Of a stretch of DNA of 49,685 bases, positions 8,095 through 16,704 are shown in pieces; the first letter of the stretch is position 1, and each line of letters begins with the position of its first letter. This DNA is from Paracoccus versutus (GTDB lineage: Bacteria; Pseudomonadota; Alphaproteobacteria; Rhodobacterales; Rhodobacteraceae): NCBI RefSeq assembly GCF_000763885.1, contig NZ_JRKO01000043.1:1-49685 (forward strand), written 5' to 3'. Position numbers and translations under genes: made by a program. Under the pieces are notes generated by a model. That model was not told the origin of the DNA and made no database searches. It worked only from the letters and a program-made list of their open reading frames with translations.

Positions 8095-9117
8095 ATGACC
8101 GAAACGAAGGAAATTTCCTGGGACGACAGCATGCTGCCCTTCCAGCTGGAGCGCTCGGACATGCGCGGCCGCGTCGCGCGCCTCGGGCCCCTGCTCGAAC
8201 ACATCCTGTCGCGCCACGACTACCCGGTCCCGGTCAGCGCCATGGTGGCGGAACTCACCACCCTGGCCGCGCTGATCGGCCAGACCATCAAGCTGCGCTG
8301 GAAGCTGTCGCTGCAGGTGCGCGGCAACGGTGCCATCCGCACCATCGCCACCGACTACTACGCCCCCGAGACCGAGGGCGCCCCCGCCCGCATGCGCGCC
8401 TGGGCCAGCTTCGACGCCGAGCGCCTGCAAGACGGCCTGCCCGGCTTCGACCAGCTGGGCCAGGGCTATTTCGCGGTGCTGATCGACCAGGGCGAGGGCA
8501 CGACCCCCTACCAGGGCCTGACCCCGCTGGCCGGCGGCTCGCTTGCCAGCTGCGCCCAGACCTATTTCGAACAGTCCGAGCAACTGCCGACCCGGTTCGA
8601 GCTGACGGTGGGCCGCGCACGCCTGCCCGGCCAGCACCAGGACCATTGGCGCGCCGGCGGCATCATGCTGCAGACCCTGCCGGCCGGCAGCCATGCCGGG
8701 CCCGAGGGCGACCTGCAATCCGCCGACATCCTGCAAGGCGCGCAATCCGAGGACTGGAACCGCGCCACCACGCTGATGGCCACGGTCGAGGCGATGGAGC
8801 TGGTCGACCCGGCCCTGCCGCTGCCCAACCTGGTCTTCCGCCTGTTCCACGAGGAAGAGCCGACCGCCTTCGCCGCGCAGCCGCTGGTCTTCGGCTGCTC
8901 CTGCAATGCCGAGCGGGTGCGCAGCACGCTGTCGATCTATTCGGCCAAGGACATCGGCCACATGACCAATGACGACGGCATCGTCACCGCCGATTGCCAG
9001 TTCTGCGGCGCGCATTACGAATTCGACCCGAAAAGCCTGGGCTTCGAGGCGGTGATCGACGCCGAGGGCAACCCCCTGCCCAAGGGCGGGGCCGGGGAAA
9101 GCCGGGCCGCGCTTTGA
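8095..9117 (+). CDS. hslO: redox-regulated Hsp33 chaperonin
   Basis: A 340-residue cytoplasmic holdase chaperone activated by oxidation. The C-terminal zinc centre is visible as GCSCN (CxC) and DCQFCGAHYEFD (CxxC), the four redox cysteines. The N-terminal substrate-binding half contains TLAALIGQTIKLRWKLSLQ and RGNGAIRTIATDYY, typical of Hsp33. Length is slightly above E. coli Hsp33 (292), as in other alphaproteobacteria. The start at 8095 gives MTETKEISWDDSMLPFQLE, the usual opening for this clade. Its stop overlaps the Nudix gene start by one base (TGATG), beginning a tightly coupled five-gene run to 13.9 kb. Confidence 0.93.
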   Translation: MTETKEISWDDSMLPFQLERSDMRGRVARLGPLLEHILSRHDYPVPVSAMVAELTTLAALIGQTIKLRWKLSLQVRGNGAIRTIATDYYAPETEGAPARMRAWASFDAERLQDGLPGFDQLGQGYFAVLIDQGEGTTPYQGLTPLAGGSLASCAQTYFEQSEQLPTRFELTVGRARLPGQHQDHWRAGGIMLQTLPAGSHAGPEGDLQSADILQGAQSEDWNRATTLMATVEAMELVDPALPLPNLVFRLFHEEEPTAFAAQPLVFGCSCNAERVRSTLSIYSAKDIGHMTNDDGIVTADCQFCGAHYEFDPKSLGFEAVIDAEGNPLPKGGAGESRAAL

Positions 9118-9701
9118 TGGGAACGATCCGCGAGACATTGACGCGGGCCCTGTCGGGAACGACGGGGCCCTCGTCGGATTTCGACTTCGGCGGCGCCCCG
9201 CCGGGCGAGGTGGCGCTGCGCCCGGCCGGCGTGCTGGCCGCCTTCGACGCGGTGGACGGGCGGCTGATCCTGACCAAGCGCGCCAGCAGTCTGCGCCACC
9301 ATCCCGGCCAGATCGCCCTGCCCGGCGGCAAGGTCGATCCCGGCGATGCCGACGAGATCGCCGCCGCCCTGCGCGAGGCGCATGAGGAGGTGGGCCTCGA
9401 CCCCGCCCGCGTCGAGGTGCTGGGCACCATGCCGGCGCATCGCACCATCACCGGCTTTGCCATGACCCCGGTGCTGGCGCTGGTCCACGGCCCCTTCGCC
9501 CCCGTCCCCGAGATGGGCGAGGTCGAGGAGGTGTTCACCGTCCCCTTCGCCCATGTATCCGACCCGGCGAACTACCATGTCGAGGGCCGGATCTGGCGCG
9601 GGGCGCGGCGCGACTATTACGTCGCCCCCTGGGGCCCCTATTATATCTGGGGCGCCACCGCCCGCGTTCTGCATTCCCTTGCGACAAGGATTGCCCGATG
9701 A
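9117..9701 (+). CDS. Nudix hydrolase, CoA pyrophosphatase-like
   Basis: A 194-residue Nudix enzyme. The region LPGGKVDPGDADEIAAALREAHEEVGL carries the CoA-Nudix form of the box (GGKxDxxD before REAHEEVGL), and TKRASSLRHHPGQIALPGG matches the UPF0035-type motif upstream of the box in NudL/YeaB proteins. These enzymes cleave CoA and its derivatives to 4'-phosphopantetheine and 3',5'-ADP. The start overlaps the hslO stop by one base and the stop overlaps the cca start (ATGA). CoA as substrate is inferred from family membership. Confidence 0.85.
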   Translation: MGTIRETLTRALSGTTGPSSDFDFGGAPPGEVALRPAGVLAAFDAVDGRLILTKRASSLRHHPGQIALPGGKVDPGDADEIAAALREAHEEVGLDPARVEVLGTMPAHRTITGFAMTPVLALVHGPFAPVPEMGEVEEVFTVPFAHVSDPANYHVEGRIWRGARRDYYVAPWGPYYIWGATARVLHSLATRIAR

Positions 9702-10864
9702 CCCGGCTGACCGCGCCCTTCCTCGACGACCCGGCCCTGGGGCAGGTGCTGGCCGCGCTGGCGGCCCAGGGCGCGCAGGCGCTGATCGTCGGCGGCGCGG
9801 TCCGAAACGCGCTTCTGGGCGAGCCGGTGGCGGATGTGGACATCTCGACCTCGGCCCGGCCCGAGGAGACCGTGCGGCTGGCCGAGGCGGCCGGCCTGCG
9901 CAGCGTGCCCACCGGCATCGAGCATGGCACCGTCACCGTCATCGCCGATGGCCGCGGCTTCGAAGTCACCAGTTTCCGCCGCGACGTGGAAACGGATGGC
10001 CGCCGCGCCGTCGTGGCCTATTCCGACCGCATCGAGGATGACGCGCAGCGCCGCGACTTCACCATGAACGCGCTTTACGCCACCGTCTCGGGCGAGGTGC
10101 TGGACCCGGTGGGCGGCCTGCCCGACCTGGCGGCGCGCCGGCTGCGCTTCGTCGGCGACCCGCGCGCGCGCATCGCCGAGGACTATCTGCGCATCCTGCG
10201 CTTCTTTCGCCTACTGGCCTGGTATGGGCGCGAGGCCGACCTGCACGCGCTGGCCGCCTGCCGCGAATTGCGCCAGGGGCTTGCCGGCATCTCGAAGGAA
10301 CGCATCGGCCACGAGATGCGCAAGCTGCTCGACGCCCCCGACCCTTCCCCCGCCATGGCGCTGATGGCCGAGGCGGGCGTGCTGCCGCTGGTCCTGCCCG
10401 GTGCGGATGCCAGCGACCTGCCCGACCTGATCGAGGTCGAGCGGGAATACGGCACCGGCGCCCTGCCCTGCTGGCCGCGCCGGCTGGCGCTCTTGGGCGC
10501 GCCGAACCCGGCCGAGGCGCTGCGCCTGTCGCGGGACGAGGCCCGCACCCAGGACCGGATCGCGCAGGCGCTGGCCATGCCCGCGCCGGCCGCCGCCTAT
10601 CGCCTGGGCCGCGCGAACGCCGCGCAATCGGTGCTGATCCGTGCCGCCCGCGGCGACAGGCCGGCCTTCGGCTGGTGCCACGAACTGGCACGCGGCGCCG
10701 CGGCGAAATTCCCGCTGACCGCCCGCGACCTGATGCCCGAACTGTCCGGCCCTGCCCTGGGCGAGGCGCTGCGCCGGGCCGAGGACGCCTTTGTCGAAAG
10801 CGATTTCACCCTGCCGCCCGAGGCGCTGCTGCGGATCGCCCTGCAACAAGAGGCCCGCGCCTGA
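9698..10864 (+). CDS. cca: CCA tRNA nucleotidyltransferase / poly(A) polymerase family
   Basis: A 388-residue class II nucleotidyltransferase. The catalytic head is seen in IVGGAVRNALLGEPVADVDIST (G-G, then the two metal-binding Asp at about 46-48), followed by ERRxxD-like DDAQRRDFTMNALYA and the EDYLRILRFFR motif. These enzymes add or repair the 3' CCA of tRNA; the alternative is a poly(A) polymerase, which cannot be excluded by sequence alone. The lysine-poor C-terminal body is typical for high-GC alphaproteobacteria. It overlaps its neighbours by four bases upstream and one base downstream. Confidence 0.88.
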   Translation: MTRLTAPFLDDPALGQVLAALAAQGAQALIVGGAVRNALLGEPVADVDISTSARPEETVRLAEAAGLRSVPTGIEHGTVTVIADGRGFEVTSFRRDVETDGRRAVVAYSDRIEDDAQRRDFTMNALYATVSGEVLDPVGGLPDLAARRLRFVGDPRARIAEDYLRILRFFRLLAWYGREADLHALAACRELRQGLAGISKERIGHEMRKLLDAPDPSPAMALMAEAGVLPLVLPGADASDLPDLIEVEREYGTGALPCWPRRLALLGAPNPAEALRLSRDEARTQDRIAQALAMPAPAAAYRLGRANAAQSVLIRAARGDRPAFGWCHELARGAAAKFPLTARDLMPELSGPALGEALRRAEDAFVESDFTLPPEALLRIALQQEARA

Positions 10865-12714
10865 TGCATGATTTCTTCGCCCGCATGATCGACGCCTTCC
10901 GCCCGGCCGAGGGTCCGCCGCCGCGCAGCCTGCTCGCGTTCTTCCGCTGGTGCCTGTCGGGCGCCTGGCCGGGGCTGACGCTGGCGGCGGTGGCCTCGGC
11001 GCTGGGGGGCATCGCCGACGTGGTCTCGGCCGTGCTGCTGGGCTGGGTGGTGGATGCGGTGGTCTCGACCCCCGCGGATCGGATCTGGGCGGACCAGGGC
11101 GGGCTGATCCTGGGCTTTGCCGCCTTCTTCCTGCTGATCCGCCCGGCGATCTTCGGGCTTTCCACCGCCAGCTCCAGCGTCATCATCGGGCCGAACATCC
11201 TGCCGCTGGTGCTGTCGCGGCTGCATCGCTGGACCATGGGCCATGCGGTGACCTTCTTTGACAACGACTTTGCCGGCCGCATCGCGCAAAAGCAGATGCA
11301 GACCGCCCGCGCCGTGACCGACGTGGCGACCGAATTCGTCAACGTGGTGGCCTTTGCCCTGGCCTCGGTGATCGGCTCTGCCGCCTTCCTGGTCTCGGTC
11401 GATGGCTGGGGCGCGCTGGCGCTGATGGTCTGGCTGGGCTCATACGTGCTGCTGATCCGCTTCTTCCTGCCGCGCATCCGCACGCGCTCGGCCAGCCGGG
11501 CCTCGGCGCGGGCGATGGTCACGGGGCAGGTCGTGGACACGATCACCAACATCAAGACCGTCAAGCTTTTCGCCCATGCCGAGCACGAGGACCGCGCCGC
11601 GCTTGGCGCCATGGCCGGTTTCCGCGAACGCGCGCTGGACTTCGGCCGGGTCAGCACCTGGTTTCGCCTGTCGCTGATGACCATCGCCGGCGCGCTGCCG
11701 GTGATCCTGGTCGGCGGCACCATCCTGTTGTGGCGGCAGGGCATGGCCACCGCGGGCGACATCGCCGCCGCCGGCGCCATCGCCATGCGGCTGGCGCAGA
11801 TGACCGGCTGGGTCAGCATGGCGCTGATGGGGGTCTGGGGCAGCATCGGCGAGGTCGAGGACGGCATGAAGACCCTGGCCCCGCCCCATGCCCTGACCGA
11901 TGCGCCCGACGCCATCGCCCTGGGCCGGGTCGCGGGCCGGATCGACTTCGACCATGTGGATTTCGCCTATGGCCGCGGTGAAGGCGGCATCAGCGACCTG
12001 GACCTGCATGTCGCGCCCGGCGAAAAGCTGGGCATCGTCGGCGCCTCGGGGGCGGGGAAATCGACCATGGTCTCGCTGCTTTTGCGGCTTTACGACGTGG
12101 AAAGCGGCGCGGTGCGGGTGGACGGCCACGACGTGCGCGCGGTGACGCAGGAAAGCCTGCGCCGCAACATCGCCATGGTCACGCAGGAAACCGCGATGTT
12201 CAACCGCTCGGCGCGCGAGAACATCCTGTATGGCCGCCCCGATGCGACCGAGGAGGAAATCGTCGCCGCCGCCACGGCCGCCGAGGCGCATGAGTTCATC
12301 CTGAAGCTGCGCGACCACATGGGCCGCACCGGCTATGACGCGCATCTGGGCGAACGCGGCGTCAAGCTGTCTGGCGGCCAGCGCCAGCGCATCGCATTGG
12401 CCCGCGCGCTGCTGAAGGACGCACCGATCCTGGTCCTGGACGAGGCGACCAGCGCGCTGGACAGCGAGGTCGAGGCGCAGGTCCAGGACGCGCTGCACCG
12501 CGCCATGCGGGGCAAGACGGTGCTGGCCATCGCCCACCGGCTCTCGACCATCGCCGAGCTGGACCGCATCGTCGTGCTGGAGGCCGGGCGCATCGTCGAA
12601 CAGGGCGCTCATGCCGAGCTGCTGGCGCTGGACGGCACCTATGCGCGCTACTGGAACCGCCAGTCGGGCGGCTTCCTGGGCACCGAGGACGATGCGGCGG
12701 AGGCCGCCGAGTGA
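10864..12714 (+). CDS. ABC exporter (fused transmembrane and ATPase domains)
   Basis: A 616-residue half-transporter. The N-terminal half (about residues 30-340) has six hydrophobic helices, such as TLAAVASALGGIADVVSAVLL and LSLMTIAGALPVILVGGTIL. The C-terminal half has Walker A GASGAGKST, Q-loop TQETAMF, signature LSGGQRQR, Walker B ILVLDEATSALD and H-loop AIAHRLST. It would work as a homodimer exporting a lipid, drug or peptide. The substrate is unknown; the neighbours (cca, RNA methyltransferase) are not informative. The start overlaps the cca stop by one base, and the stop overlaps the next gene as GTGA. Confidence 0.9.
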   Translation: MHDFFARMIDAFRPAEGPPPRSLLAFFRWCLSGAWPGLTLAAVASALGGIADVVSAVLLGWVVDAVVSTPADRIWADQGGLILGFAAFFLLIRPAIFGLSTASSSVIIGPNILPLVLSRLHRWTMGHAVTFFDNDFAGRIAQKQMQTARAVTDVATEFVNVVAFALASVIGSAAFLVSVDGWGALALMVWLGSYVLLIRFFLPRIRTRSASRASARAMVTGQVVDTITNIKTVKLFAHAEHEDRAALGAMAGFRERALDFGRVSTWFRLSLMTIAGALPVILVGGTILLWRQGMATAGDIAAAGAIAMRLAQMTGWVSMALMGVWGSIGEVEDGMKTLAPPHALTDAPDAIALGRVAGRIDFDHVDFAYGRGEGGISDLDLHVAPGEKLGIVGASGAGKSTMVSLLLRLYDVESGAVRVDGHDVRAVTQESLRRNIAMVTQETAMFNRSARENILYGRPDATEEEIVAAATAAEAHEFILKLRDHMGRTGYDAHLGERGVKLSGGQRQRIALARALLKDAPILVLDEATSALDSEVEAQVQDALHRAMRGKTVLAIAHRLSTIAELDRIVVLEAGRIVEQGAHAELLALDGTYARYWNRQSGGFLGTEDDAAEAAE

Positions 12715-13931
12715 CGCTCTGGACCGTCGAGCGGCTGGGCCGCAAGGGCGACGGCGTCGCCATCAGCGGCGATCGGCGCGCGCTGGCCGCGCTGGTCCTG
12801 CCCGGCGAACAGATCGAGGGCGAGGCCGAGGCCGGCCGCATCGCCGCCCCGCGCATCGTGACGCCTTCGGCCGAGCGGGTGCGGCCGCCCTGCCAGCATT
12901 ACCGCGCCTGCGGCGGCTGTTCGCTGATGCATGGCTCGGACGATTTCGTGAAGGCATGGAAGGTCGGCGTGGTGGCCGAGGCGTTGCGGGCGCAGGGGCT
13001 TTCGGCGCCGGTCGCGGGGGTGCATGTCTCGCCGCCGCGCTCGCGCCGGCGGGCGGTGTTGTCGGGGCGGCGCACGAAGAAGGGCGCGCTCGTGGGCTTT
13101 CACGCCCGCGCCTCGGACGTGATCGTGGACATCGCCGATTGCCATGTGCTGCGGCCGGCGATCCAGTCCGCGCTGCCCTTGCTGCGGCAGCTGGTGACGG
13201 CCGGCGCCTCGCGTTCGGCCGAGCTGTCGCTGACCGTGACCGAGACTCCGGCGGGGCTGGACCTGGCCGTCTCCGGCGGCAAGCCGATGGAGCCGGCGCT
13301 GTTCCAGGCCCTCGCGGCGCTGGCCGACCAGGGCGACCTGGCGCGGCTGGGCTGGGACGGGCAGGCGATCACCCGCCGCCCGCCGGCGCTGGCCATGGGC
13401 CGGGCGCGGGTGGTGCCGCCGCCGGGCGCTTTCCTGCAAGCCACCGCCGAGGGCGAGGCCGCGCTGCTGGCCGCCGTGCGCGGCATGGTGGGGAACGCCG
13501 GGCGGGTGCTGGACCTGTTCGCGGGCTGCGGCACCTTCTCGCTGCCCCTGGCCGAGACGGCCGAGGTCCATGCCGTCGAGGGGTTGGCCGCGCCGTTGCA
13601 GGCGCTGGATGCCGCCGCCCGGCAGGCACCGGGCCTGCGCCGAATCACGACCGAGATTCGCGACCTGGCGCGCCGCCCGCTGATGCCCGACGAGCTGGCC
13701 TATGACGCAATCGTGATCGATCCGCCCCGCGCCGGGGCCGAGGCGCAGGCGCGCGAGATCGCCCGCGCGCAGGTGCCGCGGCTCGCCTGGGTCAGCTGCG
13801 ACCCCGTCACTTTCGCAAGGGATGCGCGGATTCTCGCCGAGGGAGGCTATGGGTTGTGCCGGCTGTTCGTGGTCGACCAATTCCGCTGGTCGCCGCATGT
13901 CGAGACCGTGGCGGAGTTTCGCCGACGCTAG
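12711..13931 (+). CDS. RumA/TrmA-type RNA m5U methyltransferase
   Basis: A 406-residue SAM-dependent RNA (uracil-5-)-methyltransferase. A short TRAM-like N-terminus (LGRKGDGVAI) precedes a Cys cluster C-x5-C-x2-C (C61, C67, C70, in CQHYRACGGC) with a fourth Cys in IADCHVLRP, the [4Fe-4S] site of RlmD/RlmC. The SAM motif is VLDLFAGCGTFSLPLAE, then IVIDPPRAGAE, and the catalytic Cys in WVSCDPVTFARD. Its target in 23S rRNA or tRNA cannot be decided from sequence, so no symbol is given. The start at 12711 is a GTG overlapping the ABC exporter stop by four bases. Confidence 0.9.
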   Translation: MTLWTVERLGRKGDGVAISGDRRALAALVLPGEQIEGEAEAGRIAAPRIVTPSAERVRPPCQHYRACGGCSLMHGSDDFVKAWKVGVVAEALRAQGLSAPVAGVHVSPPRSRRRAVLSGRRTKKGALVGFHARASDVIVDIADCHVLRPAIQSALPLLRQLVTAGASRSAELSLTVTETPAGLDLAVSGGKPMEPALFQALAALADQGDLARLGWDGQAITRRPPALAMGRARVVPPPGAFLQATAEGEAALLAAVRGMVGNAGRVLDLFAGCGTFSLPLAETAEVHAVEGLAAPLQALDAAARQAPGLRRITTEIRDLARRPLMPDELAYDAIVIDPPRAGAEAQAREIARAQVPRLAWVSCDPVTFARDARILAEGGYGLCRLFVVDQFRWSPHVETVAEFRRR

Positions 13932-13996
13932 CGAAATTTTAATCTCTGTGGTATTTCATAACAAAACGAAGCGCATAGCGCACACAGAGGGCAGTG

Positions 13997-14512
13997 ATGA
14001 TTCGGGCAATACGCGCATTTTTCGCGGTTGTCGCAGTAGCCGTTTTGGCAAGCTGCGGCGGGGGCGACAGCCTGCAACCCAGCAAGACCTATCAGGGGCC
14101 GCCGATCACGCAGATCGTGGTCAAGAAGGCCGATCGCAAGATGTATCTGGTCAGCGGCAAGGAGGTCGTCAAAAGCTACAAGATCGACCTGGGCAACCAG
14201 CCGTTTGGCCACAAGCAATTCGAAGGCGACGGCCGCACGCCCGAGGGCCTGTATTTCATCGACCGCTTCAACCCGCGCAGCCGTTACCACCTGTCGGTCG
14301 GCATCTCCTATCCTTCGGCGCAGGACGTGGCCAATGCGGCGGCGCGCGGCCAGCGGCCAGGCGGCGACATCTTCATCCACGGCCTCGGCCCCGAGGGGCG
14401 GGCGCTGAACCGGCCGGACTGGACCGCCGGCTGCATCGCCGTCACCGACCAGGAGATCGAGGAGATCTTCACCATGCTGCGGCCGGGCGTGCCGATCTTC
14501 ATCTATCCCTGA
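13997..14512 (+). CDS. L,D-transpeptidase (YkuD) lipoprotein
   Basis: A 171-residue YkuD-domain protein with a lipobox (VAVLASC, Cys20), so it is probably a lipid-anchored periplasmic enzyme. The domain starts near residue 40 (ITQIVVKKADRKMYLVSGK). The catalytic segment has FIHGLGP followed by WTAGCIAVTD, with the expected His and Cys. Such enzymes form 3-3 cross-links or attach proteins to peptidoglycan. The start at 13997 follows an AGAGGG ribosome site by five bases; a GTG three bases earlier is less likely. The upstream 65 bp is unusually AT-rich for this genome and probably holds its promoter. A second L,D-transpeptidase lies at 17.5 kb. Confidence 0.9.
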   Translation: MIRAIRAFFAVVAVAVLASCGGGDSLQPSKTYQGPPITQIVVKKADRKMYLVSGKEVVKSYKIDLGNQPFGHKQFEGDGRTPEGLYFIDRFNPRSRYHLSVGISYPSAQDVANAAARGQRPGGDIFIHGLGPEGRALNRPDWTAGCIAVTDQEIEEIFTMLRPGVPIFIYP

Positions 14513-14531
14513 CGCCGCCCGAGGACGAGAC

Positions 14532-14557
14532 AGGCCCCGCGCATCAGCGCGGGGCCT
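14532..14557 (+). terminator. hairpin terminator after the lipoprotein L,D-transpeptidase
   Basis: Perfect 11 bp stem AGGCCCCGCGC (14532-14542) with GCGCGGGGCCT (14547-14557), loop ATCA, 19 bp after the stop codon. No long T-run follows (TTGCC), so it may be a weak intrinsic terminator or a 3' stabiliser. Confidence 0.65.
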
Positions 14558-14820
14558 TGCCATGTCCGAAGGCCGGGACGGCGGCGAACTGGCGGCCAGC
14601 CCCGGCCGGCGCGGCTGACGCATCGGCCATGAACAACGCCCGTGGTCTTCGCGCCGCCTGCACCGGCAGGGCGATCCGGCCGGGCGGGCGGGTCGGGTGA
14701 ACCGAAGCCTCGCGGCAAAATAACGAGTTGCACAAGGGCGATGCCTGCCTGTAGGTAAAAAATTGACTGAATCACTTGGGTATTATCAGTCGCTTCTTCA
14801 CCTATTCGCGGAGATCATCC
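14558..14820. other. intergenic region upstream of the 90-residue secreted protein
   Basis: No convincing gene is seen here. The left part is GC-rich and featureless. From about 14710 composition shifts to AT-rich. A 6 bp inverted repeat GACTGA (14765-14770) / TCAGTC (14786-14791) flanks the sequence before the gene at 14821 and could be an operator. A TTGCAC with TAGGTA 18 bases later, near 14727-14756, is a possible promoter, but weak. Confidence 0.35.
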
Positions 14821-15093
14821 ATGAGATCGCTATTTGCCCCCGCCCTTCTGGCCGCCACCTTCGCCGGCGCCGGCGCCCAGGCCCAGGATTTCGGCTATGA
14901 AGCATTCGAGCCTTCGGTGAACCATATCGACCTCGAGACCTGTCCCGCCCGCGTGACGGCCAAGGAGGTCTTCTGCCGCGCCACGCTTCTGAACGACACC
15001 GTCTATGTCTATGTCTTCGAGGACACCGACGAGATGAAATACGTCGAAATGCTGGCCTTCGAGGCAGGCGAATACGAGATCACCTTCAAATAA
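14821..15093 (+). CDS. small secreted protein of unknown function
   Basis: A 90-residue protein with a clear signal peptide (MRSLFAPALLAATFAGAGAQAQ, cleavage after AQA). The mature part is about 69 residues and acidic, with two Cys (ETCPA and VFCRA) that could form a disulfide in the periplasm. A GGAG site precedes the ATG by about eight bases. I do not recognise the family. It is transcribed towards the tandem repeat array, which begins 116 bp after its stop, so its transcript would run into the array unless terminated. Confidence 0.72.
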   Translation: MRSLFAPALLAATFAGAGAQAQDFGYEAFEPSVNHIDLETCPARVTAKEVFCRATLLNDTVYVYVFEDTDEMKYVEMLAFEAGEYEITFK

Positions 15094-15208
15094 CAATCCG
15101 GGGCACGGGATCCGGGGGACCGAAGCGGCCAACGTGCTGCGCCCTACAGGATCGGTCCCACGACGGCATTTTCCGGCCAGCCTCGGCCGGCCGGACATGA
15201 CGGCACCT

Positions 15209-16665
15209 GGCACCGAATGCCGCATCCTTGCTCCGGCTCTCTTCGCGAGTTGGCATACGCCGCCGACGGAGCGCAGAGCGGCAGCGGTCCTGACCGGACG
15301 CCGCTTGCAGGCCGGGCGGGAAGGCGGAACCCGGCACCGAATGCCGCATCCTTGCTTCGGCCTCTTCGCGAACCGGCATGCGCCACCGATGGGGCGCGGG
15401 GCGGCAGCGGTCCTGACCGGATGCCGCTTGCAAGCCGGACGGGAAGGCGGAACCCGGCACCGAATGCCGCATCCTTGCTCCGGCTCTCTTCGTGAACCGG
15501 CATGCGCCGCCGACGGGGCGCGGCGGCGGCAATGGCCCTGACCGGGCGCCGCTTGCAGGCCGGGCGGGAAGCTGGAACCCGGCACCGGATGCCGCATCAT
15601 GCTCCGGCCCTCTTCGCGAACCGGCATGCGCCACCGACGGGGCGCGGGGCGGCAATGGCCCTGACCGGGCGCTGCTTGCAGGCCGGGCGGGAAGGCGGAA
15701 CCCGGCACCGATGCCGCATCCTTGCTCCGGCCCTCTTCGCGAACCGGCATGCGCCACCGACGGGGCGCGGCGGCGGCAATGGCCCTGACCGGGCGGCTTG
15801 CAGGCCGGGCGGGAAGCTGGAACCCGGCACCGATGCCGCATCATGCTCCGGCTCTCTTCGTGAACCGGCATGCGCCACCGACGGGGCGCGGCGGCGGCAA
15901 TGGCCCTGACCGGGCGGCTTGCAGGCCGGGCGGGAAGCTGGAACCCGGCACCGATGCCGCATCATGCTCCGGCTCTCTTCGTGAACCGGCATGCGCCACC
16001 GACGGGGCGCGGCGGCGGCAATGGCCCTGACCGGGCGGCTTGCAGGCCGGGCGGGAAGCTGGAACCCGGCACCGATGCCGCATCATGCTCCGGCTCTCTT
16101 CGTGAACCGGCATGCGCCACCGACGGGGCGCGGCGCGGCAATGGCCCTGACCGGGCGCTGCTTGCAGGCCGGGCGGGAAGCTGGAACCCGGCACCGATGC
16201 CGCATCCTTGCTCCGGCCCTCTTCGCGAACCGGCATGCGCCGCCGACGGGGCGCGGCGCGGCAATGGCCCTGACCGGGCACCGCTTGCAGGCCGGGCGGG
16301 AAGGTAGAACCCGGCACCGATGCCGCATCCTTGCTCCGGCCCTCTTCGCGAACCGGCATGCGCCACCGACGGGGCGCGGCGGCGGCAATGGCCCTGACCG
16401 GGCACCGCTTGCAGGCCGGGCGGGAAGGTAGAACCCGGCACCGATGCCGCATCCTTGCTCCGGCCCTCTTCGCGAACCGGCATGCGCCACCGACGGGGCG
16501 CGGCGGCGGCAATGGCCCTGACCGGGCACCGCTTGCAGGCCGGGCGGGAAGGTAGAACCCGGCACCGATGCCGCATCCTTGCTCCGGCCCTCTTCGCGAA
16601 CCGGCATGCGCCACCGACGGGGCGCGGCGGCGGCAATGGCCCTGACCGGGCGCCGCGCAGGCCGG
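15209..16665. repeat. tandem array of twelve 121-125 bp units
   Basis: Twelve head-to-tail units start with GGCACCG(A)ATGCCGCATC at 15209, 15333, 15456, 15581, 15704, 15826, 15947, 16068, 16190, 16313, 16437 and 16561 (spacing 121-125). Each unit has a dyad GATGC-C-GCATC (from unit 5 on), GGCATGCGCC, a stem GCGCC/GGCGC and a stem GCCGGG/CCCGGC. Units 6 and 7 are identical as read, and so are 10 and 11, which points to recent copying; units 1-3 are more diverged. The last unit is incomplete. The period is mostly not a multiple of three and no reading frame is kept, so it is unlikely to code. The array fills the gap between the 90-residue protein gene (+) and the CAP lipoprotein gene (-). There is no repeat/spacer alternation, so it is not a CRISPR. 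Confidence 0.93.
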
Positions 16666-16673
16666 ACGGACAT

Positions 16674-16698
16674 GGCGCGGCCCGCAGAGGGCCGCGCC
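16674..16698 (-). terminator. hairpin after the CAP lipoprotein gene
   Basis: Perfect 10 bp stem GGCGCGGCCC (16674-16683) with GGGCCGCGCC (16689-16698), loop GCAGA, 6 bp beyond the minus-strand stop codon and directly at the right edge of the tandem array. No T-run follows on the minus strand. Confidence 0.55.
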
Positions 16699-16704
16699 GC
16701 GCGG

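Noticed and set aside
14503..14775. 90-codon minus-strand frame between the first L,D-transpeptidase and the 90-residue gene
   Set aside because: No ribosome site, Arg/Pro/Gly-rich translation without family features, and it overlaps the hairpin after the transpeptidase gene.
15209..16665. CRISPR array or repeat-protein gene in the tandem array
   Set aside because: There are no unique spacers between short repeats, and no cas genes nearby. Open frames on both strands arise because the GC-rich unit lacks stops; the period shifts the frame at nearly every unit, so no constant amino acid repeat is kept.
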